The position numbers were made by a program, and so were the translations under genes. From Granulibacter bethesdensis (GTDB lineage Bacteria > Pseudomonadota > Alphaproteobacteria > Acetobacterales > Acetobacteraceae): 64,000 bases of DNA. The stretch covers positions 2,384,501-2,448,500 of the forward strand of contig NZ_CP018192.1 of NCBI RefSeq assembly GCF_001889525.1, in the 5' to 3' direction. Positions 8,414 through 17,413 of this stretch are shown in pieces. Under the pieces are notes generated by a model. It worked only from the letters and a program-made list of their open reading frames with translations. It made no database searches and was not told the DNA's origin. The stretch's first letter is position 1, and every line of letters starts with the position of its first letter.

Positions 8414-8719
8414 ATGATCCCAGGTGAAGTTTTTTCCGCCCCCGGCGAGATCGTTCTGAATAATGGCCTGCCCGTGACGAAACTGGTGGTCGCCAATACC
8501 GGCGACCGCCCGGTTCAGGTCGGCAGCCATTATCATTTCGCCGAAGCCAATCCGTTGCTGCATTTCAACCGGGAAGCGGCGCGTGGACAGAGGCTGGATA
8601 TTCCCGCCGGGACCGCGATCCGCTTCGAACCGGGGCAGAGCCGGGAGGTTCCTCTGATCCCCTATCGCGGGGCACGGATTGTGCATGGTTTCCGGAACGA
8701 AACCGGAGGAGCCCTCTGA
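8414..8719 (+). CDS. ureB: Urease subunit beta
   Basis: A 101-residue urease structural subunit. It starts [16 protein letters not shown] and carries the conserved [16 protein letters not shown] and [12 protein letters not shown] stretches, with normal length and no disruption. The stop codon shares one base with the ureC start (TGATG at 8717-8721), indicating translational coupling of the beta and alpha subunits. Confidence 0.97.
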   Translation: MIPGEVFSAPGEIVLNNGLPVTKLVVANTGDRPVQVGSHYHFAEANPLLHFNREAARGQRLDIPAGTAIRFEPGQSREVPLIPYRGARIVHGFRNETGGAL

Positions 8720-10428
8720 TGGCCCGCCTTTCCCGCGCCGCCTATGCCAGCATGTATGGTCCTACCACCGGGGACCGCCTGCGTCTGGCCGATACCGATC
8801 TGATCATCGAGGTTGAGCGTGACCTGACCACCTATGGCGAGGAAGTCAAATTCGGCGGTGGCAAAGTAATCCGTGACGGCATGGGCCAGTCGCAGATGAC
8901 CAACGCCGCCGGTGCGGTGGATACGGTCATCACCAATGCCCTGATCGTCGATCATTGGGGCATCGTGAAGGCGGATGTCGGGCTGAAAGCAGGGCGTATC
9001 GCCGCGATCGGCAAAGCCGGCAATCCCGGCACCCAGCCCGGTGTGGATATCGTGATCGGCCCCGGCACGGAAATCATCGCCGGAGAAGGGCGCATCCTCA
9101 CCGCGGGCGGGATCGACGTGCATATCCATTTCATCTGCCCGCAGCAGATCGAGGAAGCGCTGTCCGCAGGCATGACCACCCTGTTCGGTGGCGGCACCGG
9201 TCCGGCACATGGCACGCTGGCCACCACCGTAACGCCCGGCCCCTTTCATCTGCACCGGATGCTGAAAGCGGCTGAAGGATTTCCGATCAATCTCGGTTTT
9301 CTCGGCAAGGGGAATGCCGCCCTCCCCGCCGCCCTGGAAGAGCAGATCCTGGCGGGCGCCGCCGGGCTGAAACTGCATGAAGATTGGGGCTCCACGCCTG
9401 CCGCAATCGATAATTGCCTGTCTGTCGCCGATGCGCTGGATGTTCAGGTTGCATTGCACTCGGATACGCTGAACGAGGCGGGCTTCGTGGAAAGCACCAT
9501 CGACGCGCTGCGTGGACGCACCATTCAGGCTTTCCACACCGAAGGCGCAGGCGGGGGGCACGCGCCGGATATTTTGCAGCTGGTGGGGGAAGCCAACGTG
9601 CTGCCCAGCTCCACCAACCCCACCATGCCCTATACGGTGAACACGGCTGACGAGCATCTGGATATGCTGATGGTCTGCCACCACCTTGATGCCCGCATTC
9701 CCGAGGATGTCGCCTTCGCCGAAAGCCGCATCAGGCGTGAAACCATCGCCGCCGAGGATATTCTGCACGATCTGGGTGCCATTTCGATCATCAGCTCCGA
9801 CAGTCAGGCGATGGGACGGGTGGGAGAAGTCATCATCCGCACCTGGCAGACCGCTCACATGATGAAGCAGCAACGCGGCCGTCTGCCCGGTGAAACGGGC
9901 GATAATGACAATCTGCGGGTGCGGCGCTACATCGCGAAATACACCATCAATCCCGCGCTTGCGCAGGGGATCGCCGAGCATGTCGGCAGCGTGGCAGTGG
10001 GCCGGGTTGCCGATCTTGTGCTGTGGTCACCAGCGTTTTTCGGCGTCAAACCAGATATGGTGCTGAAGAACGGTACCATCGTCATGGCCCCCATGGGCGA
10101 TCCCAACGCCTCCATCCCTACCCCACAACCGGTACATTACCGGCCTATGTTCGGCGCTTATGGAGCGGCGCTGCCGGAATGCGGCCTGATTTTTGCCTCC
10201 GGGGTTTCTCTAGCACACGGTCTGGCGGAGCAGCTGCAAACCCGTCGCGCCATGCTGCCGGTGAAGAACACCCGGTCAGGCCTGTCGAAACGGGATATGG
10301 TGTTGAATGATTACTGTCCGCATATCGAAATCGACCCGGAAACCTATGAAGTCAGGGCCGATGGTGAATTGCTGATCTGTGAGCCAGCGGAAATATTACC
10401 GATGGCGCAACGGTATTTTCTGTTCTGA
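8719..10428 (+). CDS. ureC: Urease subunit alpha (catalytic)
   Basis: A 569-residue amidohydrolase that carries the di-nickel site. Visible active-site elements: HIH (135-137), the lysine that is carbamylated to bridge the nickels (Lys218 in GLKLHEDWG), metal-site histidines in [10 protein letters not shown] and [15 protein letters not shown], and the mobile flap Cys320-His321-His322 ([11 protein letters not shown]). The start [23 protein letters not shown] is the family N-terminus. Length and all catalytic residues are intact, so the enzyme should be functional if the accessory proteins and nickel are supplied. No nickel transporter gene is in the window. Confidence 0.98.
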   Translation: MARLSRAAYASMYGPTTGDRLRLADTDLIIEVERDLTTYGEEVKFGGGKVIRDGMGQSQMTNAAGAVDTVITNALIVDHWGIVKADVGLKAGRIAAIGKAGNPGTQPGVDIVIGPGTEIIAGEGRILTAGGIDVHIHFICPQQIEEALSAGMTTLFGGGTGPAHGTLATTVTPGPFHLHRMLKAAEGFPINLGFLGKGNAALPAALEEQILAGAAGLKLHEDWGSTPAAIDNCLSVADALDVQVALHSDTLNEAGFVESTIDALRGRTIQAFHTEGAGGGHAPDILQLVGEANVLPSSTNPTMPYTVNTADEHLDMLMVCHHLDARIPEDVAFAESRIRRETIAAEDILHDLGAISIISSDSQAMGRVGEVIIRTWQTAHMMKQQRGRLPGETGDNDNLRVRRYIAKYTINPALAQGIAEHVGSVAVGRVADLVLWSPAFFGVKPDMVLKNGTIVMAPMGDPNASIPTPQPVHYRPMFGAYGAALPECGLIFASGVSLAHGLAEQLQTRRAMLPVKNTRSGLSKRDMVLNDYCPHIEIDPETYEVRADGELLICEPAEILPMAQRYFLF

Positions 10429-10459
10429 CTATCCATGCTGTTGCAGGAATTGATCCATC

Positions 10460-10996
10460 ATGACCGAAATCGTGCCTATCGCCCGTCACGTCCGCCGCAG
10501 CGGCGAATGGAATGCCTCCCATGCCGATGACAGCGTAAGACTGGATTATGACGACCGGCATCGTCGCCGCAGGCTCTACACCACCAAACAAGGCCGCCGG
10601 ATTCTGCTTGATCTGATCGAAACAACCGTACTGCGGGATGGTGACGCTATCCAGGTCGAGGATGGCACATTGATCGCCGTGAGGGCCGCACCGGAACCTC
10701 TGATCGAGATTACCGCGCATGGTCCGGACGAATTGTCACGGCTGGCCTGGCATCTCGGTAACCGTCATCTTCCAGCCCAGATCAGCGATAATCGTATTCT
10801 GATCCGTGATGATCATGTGATTGTCACTATGCTGCGGGGGTTGGGTGCGCATGTGCGTTCCGTGATCATGCCGTTCGATCCGGAAGGCGGTGCGTATGGC
10901 GAGCATAACCGGCATCACGCACATGCCCATGGTCACCCACATGAGCATACATATCCACACGATCATGGACACGATCATCCCCACACGCATGATTGA
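10460..10996 (+). CDS. ureE: Urease accessory protein UreE (nickel metallochaperone)
   Basis: A 178-residue metallochaperone that delivers Ni2+ to the UreDFG-apourease complex. The N-terminal peptide-binding domain (RRRLYTTKQGRRILLDL) is followed by the metal-binding domain (AWHLGNRHLPAQI; DHVIVTMLRGLGA). The last ~35 residues are a histidine-rich tail, with alternating His and small or acidic residues, for nickel storage. Its 3' end overlaps the ureF start by 8 bases, so ureE and ureF are probably translationally coupled. Confidence 0.95.
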   Translation: MTEIVPIARHVRRSGEWNASHADDSVRLDYDDRHRRRRLYTTKQGRRILLDLIETTVLRDGDAIQVEDGTLIAVRAAPEPLIEITAHGPDELSRLAWHLGNRHLPAQISDNRILIRDDHVIVTMLRGLGAHVRSVIMPFDPEGGAYGEHNRHHAHAHGHPHEHTYPHDHGHDHPHTHD

Positions 10997-11702
10997 CGAT
11001 CCGGGCTCCAGCTCTGGCCCCACTGGCGATGCCGCGCTGTACCGGCTGCTGAGCTGGCTGTCTCCGGCCTATCCGGTCGGGGCCTATACTTACAGCCATG
11101 GACTTGAAACCGCCGTGGAGGATGGTCTGGTGCATCATCGGCAGAGCCTCGCCGATTATGTAGCCACCGTGCTTCATGACGGGGCGGCAGCGATTGATGG
11201 TCCACTACTCGCCGCTTCATGGCGGGCGGCTCAGGCAGAAGATCAAGTGCTGCTCGATGAACTTGCTGTGCTGGGGGCGGCATGGCGCAGCAGTGCGGAA
11301 ACCGCGCTGGAAACCTCCGCACAGGGGCGGGCCTTTTGCGATGTAACGCAGGCGGCATGGCCTGATCCACGCTTTGCCGCTTTCTGCGCGCGTCATGATG
11401 AAAGCATCGTCCATCCCGTCGCCTTCGGAGTTGCCAGTTGTTGGCAGGGAATTCCGCTGCGGGCCGCTTTGTTCGGGTATCTGTCTGCCTTTGCCGCCAA
11501 TCTGGTCTCCGCCGGTGTCAGACTGATTCCGCTGGGCCAGACGGATGGTCAACGGGCACAGGCTGCGTTGCTGGATGATCTTCAGCGCGCCACCGATCAC
11601 GGGCTGAACACAGCACTGGAAGACGCAGGCTCGGCCGCACCGATGCTCGATCTGTTCTCTATCCGTCACGAAACGCAATATACGAGGCTGTTCCGATCAT
11701 GA
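10989..11702 (+). CDS. ureF: Urease accessory protein UreF
   Basis: A 237-residue all-helical protein that acts as GTPase regulator of UreG in urease maturation. The family motif [13 protein letters not shown] is near the N-terminus, and the C-terminus ends [10 protein letters not shown] as usual. I chose ATG 10989, overlapping the ureE end. The frame is open further upstream, but there it only reads the ureE His-rich codons out of frame (Met/His/Thr-rich), so that part is not protein. Its stop overlaps the ureG ATG by four bases (ATGA). Confidence 0.93.
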   Translation: MIDDPGSSSGPTGDAALYRLLSWLSPAYPVGAYTYSHGLETAVEDGLVHHRQSLADYVATVLHDGAAAIDGPLLAASWRAAQAEDQVLLDELAVLGAAWRSSAETALETSAQGRAFCDVTQAAWPDPRFAAFCARHDESIVHPVAFGVASCWQGIPLRAALFGYLSAFAANLVSAGVRLIPLGQTDGQRAQAALLDDLQRATDHGLNTALEDAGSAAPMLDLFSIRHETQYTRLFRS

Positions 11703-12349
11703 CCGCCCATTCTCCTTCCGACCGCTTCGCACATGGCCCGTTCCGGGTGGGAATCGGGGGACCGGTTGGCTCCGGCAAAACCGCGCTGACAGACCGTCTT
11801 TGCAAAACTTTGCGTGATTCCTACAATATTGCTGTCATCACCAATGATATCTACACACGGGAAGATGCGGAATTTCTGACACGTTCCGGTGCCCTCTCGC
11901 CTGAACGGATCATGGGTGTGGAAACAGGCGGCTGCCCACATACTGCCATTCGTGAGGATGCTTCCATCAACCTCGCCGCGGTGCGTGATCTGAGCCAGCG
12001 TTTCCCGGGCCTCGATATCCTGTTCATCGAGAGCGGCGGCGATAATCTTGCGGCCACTTTCTCACCCGAACTGGCTGACCTCACGCTGTATGTCATCGAC
12101 GTCTCGGCCGGCGATAAAATCCCCCGCAAAGGTGGCCCCGGCATTACGCGATCCGATCTGCTGGTCATCAACAAGATCGATCTCGCCCCTCTGGTGGGCG
12201 CCAATCTGGGGGTGATGGACCGTGATGCCCGCAAGATGCGTGGAACGCGCCCGTTCCTGTTCACCAATCTGAAAGATCAGCAAGGTGTGCAAGAAATCGC
12301 TGATTTCATCCTGCGAAGTGGTGGGTTTGTTACTCCGGATACCATCTGA
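11699..12349 (+). CDS. ureG: Urease accessory GTPase UreG
   Basis: A 216-residue SIMIBI-class GTPase that powers nickel insertion into urease. Motifs: P-loop GGPVGSGKT (20-28), [13 protein letters not shown], the metal-binding Cys-Pro-His in GVETGGCPH (C79, H81), ESGGDN, and the [11 protein letters not shown] base-recognition segment. The protein is full length. It is the last gene of the ureDABCEFG run, with a four-base overlap to ureF. An 89-base gap then separates it from a decayed AraC-type gene. Confidence 0.97.
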   Translation: MTAHSPSDRFAHGPFRVGIGGPVGSGKTALTDRLCKTLRDSYNIAVITNDIYTREDAEFLTRSGALSPERIMGVETGGCPHTAIREDASINLAAVRDLSQRFPGLDILFIESGGDNLAATFSPELADLTLYVIDVSAGDKIPRKGGPGITRSDLLVINKIDLAPLVGANLGVMDRDARKMRGTRPFLFTNLKDQQGVQEIADFILRSGGFVTPDTI

Positions 12350-12438
12350 TTCAGGGTGATCTTCTCCAAAACCGCAAGATCGGTCGCGCGCGCCATGACT
12401 GTGCGCGTCCAGAATGGTGCCTTCACGGGGGAGCAGCC

Positions 12439-13048
12439 ATGAAGGTACCACTTCAACACTATCATAGCCGTATGCAGAGAGTGCTCGATTACATTGACCA
12501 CCATCTCGACGATAAGCTGAGCGTCGAAATACTGAGCAATATAGCGGCTTTTTCAAAATATCATTTTCACGGCAATTCACAGCGCTGTTTGGCCTGTCCG
12601 TTCACAATTATATTCAGCTCAGTCGCTTGAAGCGGGCTTCTTTCCGACTGGCCTATCGCAATGCCGAGCGGATTACCAATATTGCGCTGGATGCCGGTTA
12701 CGATGCACCGGATGCCTTCGGCAGAGCCTTCCGGAAACAGTTCGGACAATCCCCTTCCACATTCAGGACAAAGCCGGACTGGCAACAATTGCTGGAAACA
12801 TTTGAACCACTCGACCAGGCCAGAAGCAGATGCACACAGCTACGTTTCACAATAGAAGATATCACCATCCGCGAAACGGACCCGATACCGGTTGCCATCA
12901 TGACGCATCGCGGCGATCCGGCGATGATTGGTTACCGATCAGCAATGAAACACCGGGAGATTTTCCGCTGTACTGTCAACGTATCACCCTGTTCCCCGAT
13001 GTTGCGGAGCATCAGGCCGTCACCGACTTGTTCCTGCCGCTCCAATAA
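12439..13048 (+). pseudogene. Decayed AraC-family regulator with GyrI-like domain
   Basis: The frame from 12439 begins with an AraC helix-turn-helix (RVLDYIDHHLDDKLSVEILS). It loses register near 12570, where CAC-GGC should read CAC-CGG (one base missing), and stops at 12630. The rest of the DNA-binding domain continues in another frame (RQFTALFGLSVHNYIQLSRL, then NIALDAGYDAPDAFGRAFRK) into the start of a GyrI-like effector domain (VAIMTHRGDPAMIG). A second break, probably with loss of most of that domain, follows near 12930. The family-typical end (RITLFPDVAEHQAVTDLFLP) resumes in a third frame and stops at 13048. Two lesions make a functional product very unlikely. Confidence 0.85.
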
Positions 13049-13075
13049 ATCAGCGCCGCACAATGGGGTCAGCCG

Positions 13076-14365
13076 TTAAAACAGGCCCTCCTCAGCCTCT
13101 TCTGTTCCGGCTTCTCCCGTAGCAAGCAGACGCTCAGCTTCCTCCGGTTCCCTTCCCTCGACACCGCGCAAGGTGCGGGCGACGGCCCGCGTGCGGACAC
13201 GGGCCGTTTCAATCGTGTTGCTGAAGGTACCAGCCTGTTTGGCCAGACGCTCCAGCACCTTATCCATGCGCTCCATCTCGGTTTTGGTTGCACCCAGCAA
13301 CGTTCTGATCTGATCGGCCTTCTGTTCCAGCGCCAGCGTGACATGGCCGAGATGGATGGTCCGCAGCAAAGCCGGAAACACACTCGGCCCGAGCACCAGC
13401 ACACGATGCAGGCGTCCCACCTCGTCGATCAGGCCAGGAACACGGGCGATTTCCGCATACAGCGCATCCGTCGGCACATACAGCACGGCGAATTCCACCG
13501 TACGCGGCGGCAGCACATATTTCGTCGCGATCTTGCGCGCCTCATCCTTGATGCGACGTGTCAAACCGGCCACTGCCATCCGCTCCGCCTCCACATCTCC
13601 TGCCTCCGAGGCAGCAAGCAGGCGTTCATAGTCCTCCACCGGGAATTTGGCATCGATCGGCAGGTAAACCGGTCGATCCCCTTTCATCGGCATGATGACG
13701 GCGAATTCCACCACCTCATCACTATCATCACGCAGGCGTTTATTGGTTTCATAACTGCCCGGCGGCAGCACGTCGTCCAGCATGGCGCGCACCTGCGCTT
13801 CCCCCCAGCCGCCACGGGTCTTCACATTACTGAACAGGCGCTTGATGTCACCGATCTGCGCCGTGACTGCCTGCACATCGCTCATCGCCTTCTGAACTGC
13901 GGTGAACTGGTCGATGACGCGGGCGAAACTCTCCGTCATCTGCTTTTCAACCGCAGCATGAAGCTGCTCGTTCACCGCCGTGCGGATTTCCTTCAATCTG
14001 GTCTCGCTGCTTTCACGCAGCCGGTCCAGCCCCTCTCTCAATGCGGCATGCAGATCACCGATGGCGCGGCCCTGTGCATCCCGCAACGCCCCCAGAGACC
14101 CGGTGACATCCTGACGCAATGCGCCGGTCGCGGTGCCAACCTCCGAGAAAATACGCCCCATGGCTTCCGTGTTCGCATCACGCAATGCCGCCGACAAGGC
14201 GCGTTCCATATCCAGCAGATGCCGACGCATCGCTTCCGTCTCATCACGGCCCCGCGCATGGGATTGCTCCACCGCCGCCGCCAGACGTGACGGCAGAGAC
14301 AGAAGCATCCACACAACCGCCAGCAAAGCCAAAGCGGATAAAGCCAGGGCCAGCATATCCATCAT
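13076..14365 (-). CDS. rmuC: DNA recombination protein RmuC family
   Basis: A 429-residue protein with an N-terminal membrane anchor (residues ~2-25), a long coiled coil (~30-190), and the RmuC nuclease-like core with GGWGEAQVRAMLDDVLPPGSY, LPIDAKFPVEDYERL and VLPPRTVEFAVLYVP. RmuC limits inversion at short inverted repeats in E. coli; the biochemical activity is not established. Residues after ~380 are an acidic tail. It is divergent from the MFS gene across about 50 bases and convergent with the AraC-type pseudogene. Confidence 0.93.
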   Translation of the reverse strand: MMDMLALALSALALLAVVWMLLSLPSRLAAAVEQSHARGRDETEAMRRHLLDMERALSAALRDANTEAMGRIFSEVGTATGALRQDVTGSLGALRDAQGRAIGDLHAALREGLDRLRESSETRLKEIRTAVNEQLHAAVEKQMTESFARVIDQFTAVQKAMSDVQAVTAQIGDIKRLFSNVKTRGGWGEAQVRAMLDDVLPPGSYETNKRLRDDSDEVVEFAVIMPMKGDRPVYLPIDAKFPVEDYERLLAASEAGDVEAERMAVAGLTRRIKDEARKIATKYVLPPRTVEFAVLYVPTDALYAEIARVPGLIDEVGRLHRVLVLGPSVFPALLRTIHLGHVTLALEQKADQIRTLLGATKTEMERMDKVLERLAKQAGTFSNTIETARVRTRAVARTLRGVEGREPEEAERLLATGEAGTEEAEEGLF

Positions 14366-14416
14366 CAGTGCTTAATCCTTTGAAGAGCGCTGTCCATACG
14401 ATATTGGACTGGTCTC

Positions 14417-15649
14417 ATGTCAAAAAATTCGCACTCTCCGCAGTTTGCGACAAGCAGCAGCCAGCACCCCCCTTCCGAAACTTCTGGTGGCGTATCCCCC
14501 TGGATACAATGGGTTCTATCCGTCTGTGTCGCGTGCACAGTCGGGGCGATCTATTACAATCAACCGATGCTCGGGGCGATCAGCGTGCAATTCCCCGGTC
14601 ATCCGATGGCCATCGGAATGATTCCAACCGCAACCCAGCTCGGCTACGCGCTGGGTTTGCTGCTGCTGGTCCCGCTGGGCGATATGCTGCCCCGGCGTGG
14701 TCTGATCCTGATCCAGACACTCGCAGCTGCACTGGCCCTGATACTGGCCAGCATGGTACAAAGTGCCGCGGGGCTTGCGGTTGTTTCCGTACTGGTCGGG
14801 TTAGGCGCTTCGGTTACCCAACAGATTGTGCCGCTGGCGGCCGCGCTGGCTGCCCCCTCTCGCCGCGGTGCAGCAGTGGGAATGGTGATGAGCGGATTGT
14901 TCTGCGGCATTCTGCTCAGCCGTACCCTGTCCGGCTGGGTCACGGATATGGTCGGCTGGCGCGCTGCTTTCGAGGCTGGAGCCGTGCTTGATCTTCTGGC
15001 GGCTGTCGCTCTGGCGATTATGCTGCCTTCTCTGCCACCGGTCACGCGCACCCGCTATGGCTCGCTGCTGCTGTCGCTTGGCACGTTATGGCGGCAGGAA
15101 CCGGTACTGCGACACGCGGCCTTTATCCAGATCGGACAGTTCGCTGCCTTCAGTATGCTCTGGTCCATTCTGGCATTGCGACTGGAACAACCTCCTTTTG
15201 AACTGGGGGCGGGCGCAGCCGGATTGTTCGGTATCCTCGGCATTGCCGGTATTCTGATCGCCCCTGTGACCGGACGCCTGGCCGATCGGCGAGGGCCGGC
15301 GCTGATGATCGGGCTCGGCCTGATTCTGGTGCTGACAAGCTGGGGCGTATTCTACGCCGTACCAGGCATCGCCGGACTTGCCGCCGGCGTTGTGCTGCTG
15401 GATCTGGGCGTGCAGGCAACCCAGGTCTCCAATCAGCATCGTATTTATGCACTCCGCCCGGATGCACGTGCGCGTATCAATACGATCTATATGGGCCTGA
15501 TGTTTCTGGGAGGGGCAGCCGGATCAATGCTGGCCAGCCTCGTATGGCATCAAGGGGGCTGGACGCCGCTGTGCCTGCTGGGGGCTACCGTCACTGTGCT
15601 TGCGATAAGCGTGCATGTAACGGCAACCAGACAGCAAAGGCGATTATAA
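14417..15649 (+). CDS. Major facilitator superfamily transporter (drug/metabolite exporter type)
   Basis: A 410-residue inner-membrane protein with about 12 hydrophobic segments after a 27-residue polar N-terminus. The first helix region contains AIYYNQPML, followed by TATQLGYALGLLLLVPLGDM and the MFS loop motif (GDMLPRRG), then a second half with GRLADRRGP. This matches the MFS branch around E. coli YgaY-type proteins; the substrate is unknown. The gene converges on the amino-acid permease with a 29-base gap. Confidence 0.88.
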   Translation: MSKNSHSPQFATSSSQHPPSETSGGVSPWIQWVLSVCVACTVGAIYYNQPMLGAISVQFPGHPMAIGMIPTATQLGYALGLLLLVPLGDMLPRRGLILIQTLAAALALILASMVQSAAGLAVVSVLVGLGASVTQQIVPLAAALAAPSRRGAAVGMVMSGLFCGILLSRTLSGWVTDMVGWRAAFEAGAVLDLLAAVALAIMLPSLPPVTRTRYGSLLLSLGTLWRQEPVLRHAAFIQIGQFAAFSMLWSILALRLEQPPFELGAGAAGLFGILGIAGILIAPVTGRLADRRGPALMIGLGLILVLTSWGVFYAVPGIAGLAAGVVLLDLGVQATQVSNQHRIYALRPDARARINTIYMGLMFLGGAAGSMLASLVWHQGGWTPLCLLGATVTVLAISVHVTATRQQRRL

Positions 15650-15678
15650 ACGCTCCGAGGTAGCCCGCAGCGCCGCCC

Positions 15679-17328
15679 TTATTGAGCAGCGTGTTCTTTC
15701 GCGGCGATCTCAAGAGCATCGGTGCGCCAGCCACTGCGTACTCCCCAATGGCTGAAGACCAGCGAAATCGCTGCCACGATCGCCATATCCCATCCATAGG
15801 GCAGATAATCATGCCCTCCGAACTTATCACTCCCTGCCCATGACAGAGCCGCCATAACCGGCAGATACAGAATGAACCATTGTGCAGCCCTCACATCATC
15901 TCTGGCCCCGGTCCAACCGTTTTTGGTCTGGTAATAGAAATAAATTGGCAGGGCCGCGACCAGCAACAGGATAATATACCCGGTCAGCGGCCAGCGCGCC
16001 CAGTACAGAAGCAGGGAAGCACACATAAAAGCGAAGTGGCCGATCACATTAATTCCTGGCACACGCACCGGACGGTTCATGTCAGACGCCGTACGACGCA
16101 AGCTCATCGCACAGATCGGAATCATGACATAGCTGATGACTGTTGCCACAGAGATCGCCGCCGCCAAAGCTCCCCAGCCGCGAAAGAAATACAGGAAGAT
16201 AAAGGAGACACCAAGATTAAACCATAATGCTCCACGAGGAATCCCGTAGATGGGATGCACGGCACCCAGCATATCGGGTGCCGTACCATTGCGCTGCATG
16301 CCATGAACCATACGCGTGGTACTGGCCATATAGGTGATGCCGGTACCGCTCGGGCTGACAAATGCATCCAGATATAACAGAAGCGCCAGCCAATTCAGAT
16401 TAAGGGCCAGCGCCAGCTGCGCAAACGGTGAGTTGAACGTTACATGCGCCCATCCGTCTACGATTCTGGCCGGATCGACAACACCCAGATAAGCAACCTG
16501 AAGCAGTACATAAATTGCCCCCGCCAGCAGCACGGAACCGACCACCGCAAACGGGACACTACGCGCCGGATTACGTGCTTCTCCTACCAGATTCAAAGGA
16601 CTTTGAAATCCGTTGAAGGCGAAGATGATGCCTGATGTGGCAATGGCGGTCAGCACACCCGCCAGCCCATAAGGCAGCATACCGCCTTCTGAAGTGGCAC
16701 CGCTCACATTGCCGGGATGAAACGAAGAGGCCATCAGCGCCACCGCCGTTACAGCCGGAATGATGATCTTGAACACGGTAATGACTGAATTGCTACGCGC
16801 GAACAACTTCACGCCCCAGTAATTCAGCAGAAAATAAACAACGACCAATCCCGCTGCCAGCAGCTGCGCAAATCCGCTCAGCTCCCCGTTCACCATAAGA
16901 TGCTGTGCCCATGGATAGGGCCATGAACTCATATATTGAACCGAGGCTTCAGCCTCGATAGGAATAACGCTGACGATGGAAATCCAGTTGGCCCAGGCGG
17001 TGAAAAATCCAAGCAGGGAACCATGGCTGTACCGTGCATATCGCACCATACCACCGGATTCAGGCATCATCGTACCAAGCTCCGCCCCCAGCAGGGCGAA
17101 AAGCAGCACGATTCCCATTCCCATCAACCAGGCAAAAATGGCCCCTGGCCCTGCCAGATTGGCAGCCCTCGCGGCCCCGAACAACCAACCCGAGCCGATA
17201 ATCGAGCCCAGGCCGGTAAACATCAGTGCCCAGGGACCAACATCCCGTTTTAACTGCCCGGCCATCAGCGTATAACAGCTTTCAAGGGACGTTCCTTTTT
17301 TTCTTTTTAAAAGGTCAAGCAACTTCAA
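15679..17328 (-). CDS. APC-family amino acid permease
   Basis: A 549-residue inner-membrane transporter with about 12-14 hydrophobic helices. The signature near residue 40 (GLGSIIGSGWLFGAARAA) is the unwound substrate-binding helix of the APC superfamily, and PESGGMVRYARYSHG and FNGFQSPLNLVGEARNP follow. The overall size and sequence style resemble the YveA/aspartate-proton symporter branch, but the substrate is inferred only. The short basic N-terminus (KLLDLLKRKKGTS) is cytosolic. Confidence 0.88.
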   Translation of the reverse strand: MKLLDLLKRKKGTSLESCYTLMAGQLKRDVGPWALMFTGLGSIIGSGWLFGAARAANLAGPGAIFAWLMGMGIVLLFALLGAELGTMMPESGGMVRYARYSHGSLLGFFTAWANWISIVSVIPIEAEASVQYMSSWPYPWAQHLMVNGELSGFAQLLAAGLVVVYFLLNYWGVKLFARSNSVITVFKIIIPAVTAVALMASSFHPGNVSGATSEGGMLPYGLAGVLTAIATSGIIFAFNGFQSPLNLVGEARNPARSVPFAVVGSVLLAGAIYVLLQVAYLGVVDPARIVDGWAHVTFNSPFAQLALALNLNWLALLLYLDAFVSPSGTGITYMASTTRMVHGMQRNGTAPDMLGAVHPIYGIPRGALWFNLGVSFIFLYFFRGWGALAAAISVATVISYVMIPICAMSLRRTASDMNRPVRVPGINVIGHFAFMCASLLLYWARWPLTGYIILLLVAALPIYFYYQTKNGWTGARDDVRAAQWFILYLPVMAALSWAGSDKFGGHDYLPYGWDMAIVAAISLVFSHWGVRSGWRTDALEIAAKEHAAQ

Positions 17329-17413
17329 TCATCATCGGATGAACGGTGGTTACATCAGCACATTCCGTCTCTGCTGTAAGCCTCAATTTTCTTATCAAGC
17401 CCCTCAATAATCG

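Noticed and set aside
8662-9981. 439-codon minus-strand open frame
   Set aside because: Antisense to ureC, with no recognisable domain.
10890-10988. Upstream extension of ureF
   Set aside because: It only reads the ureE His-rich tail codons in another frame (Met/His/Ile/Thr repeats).
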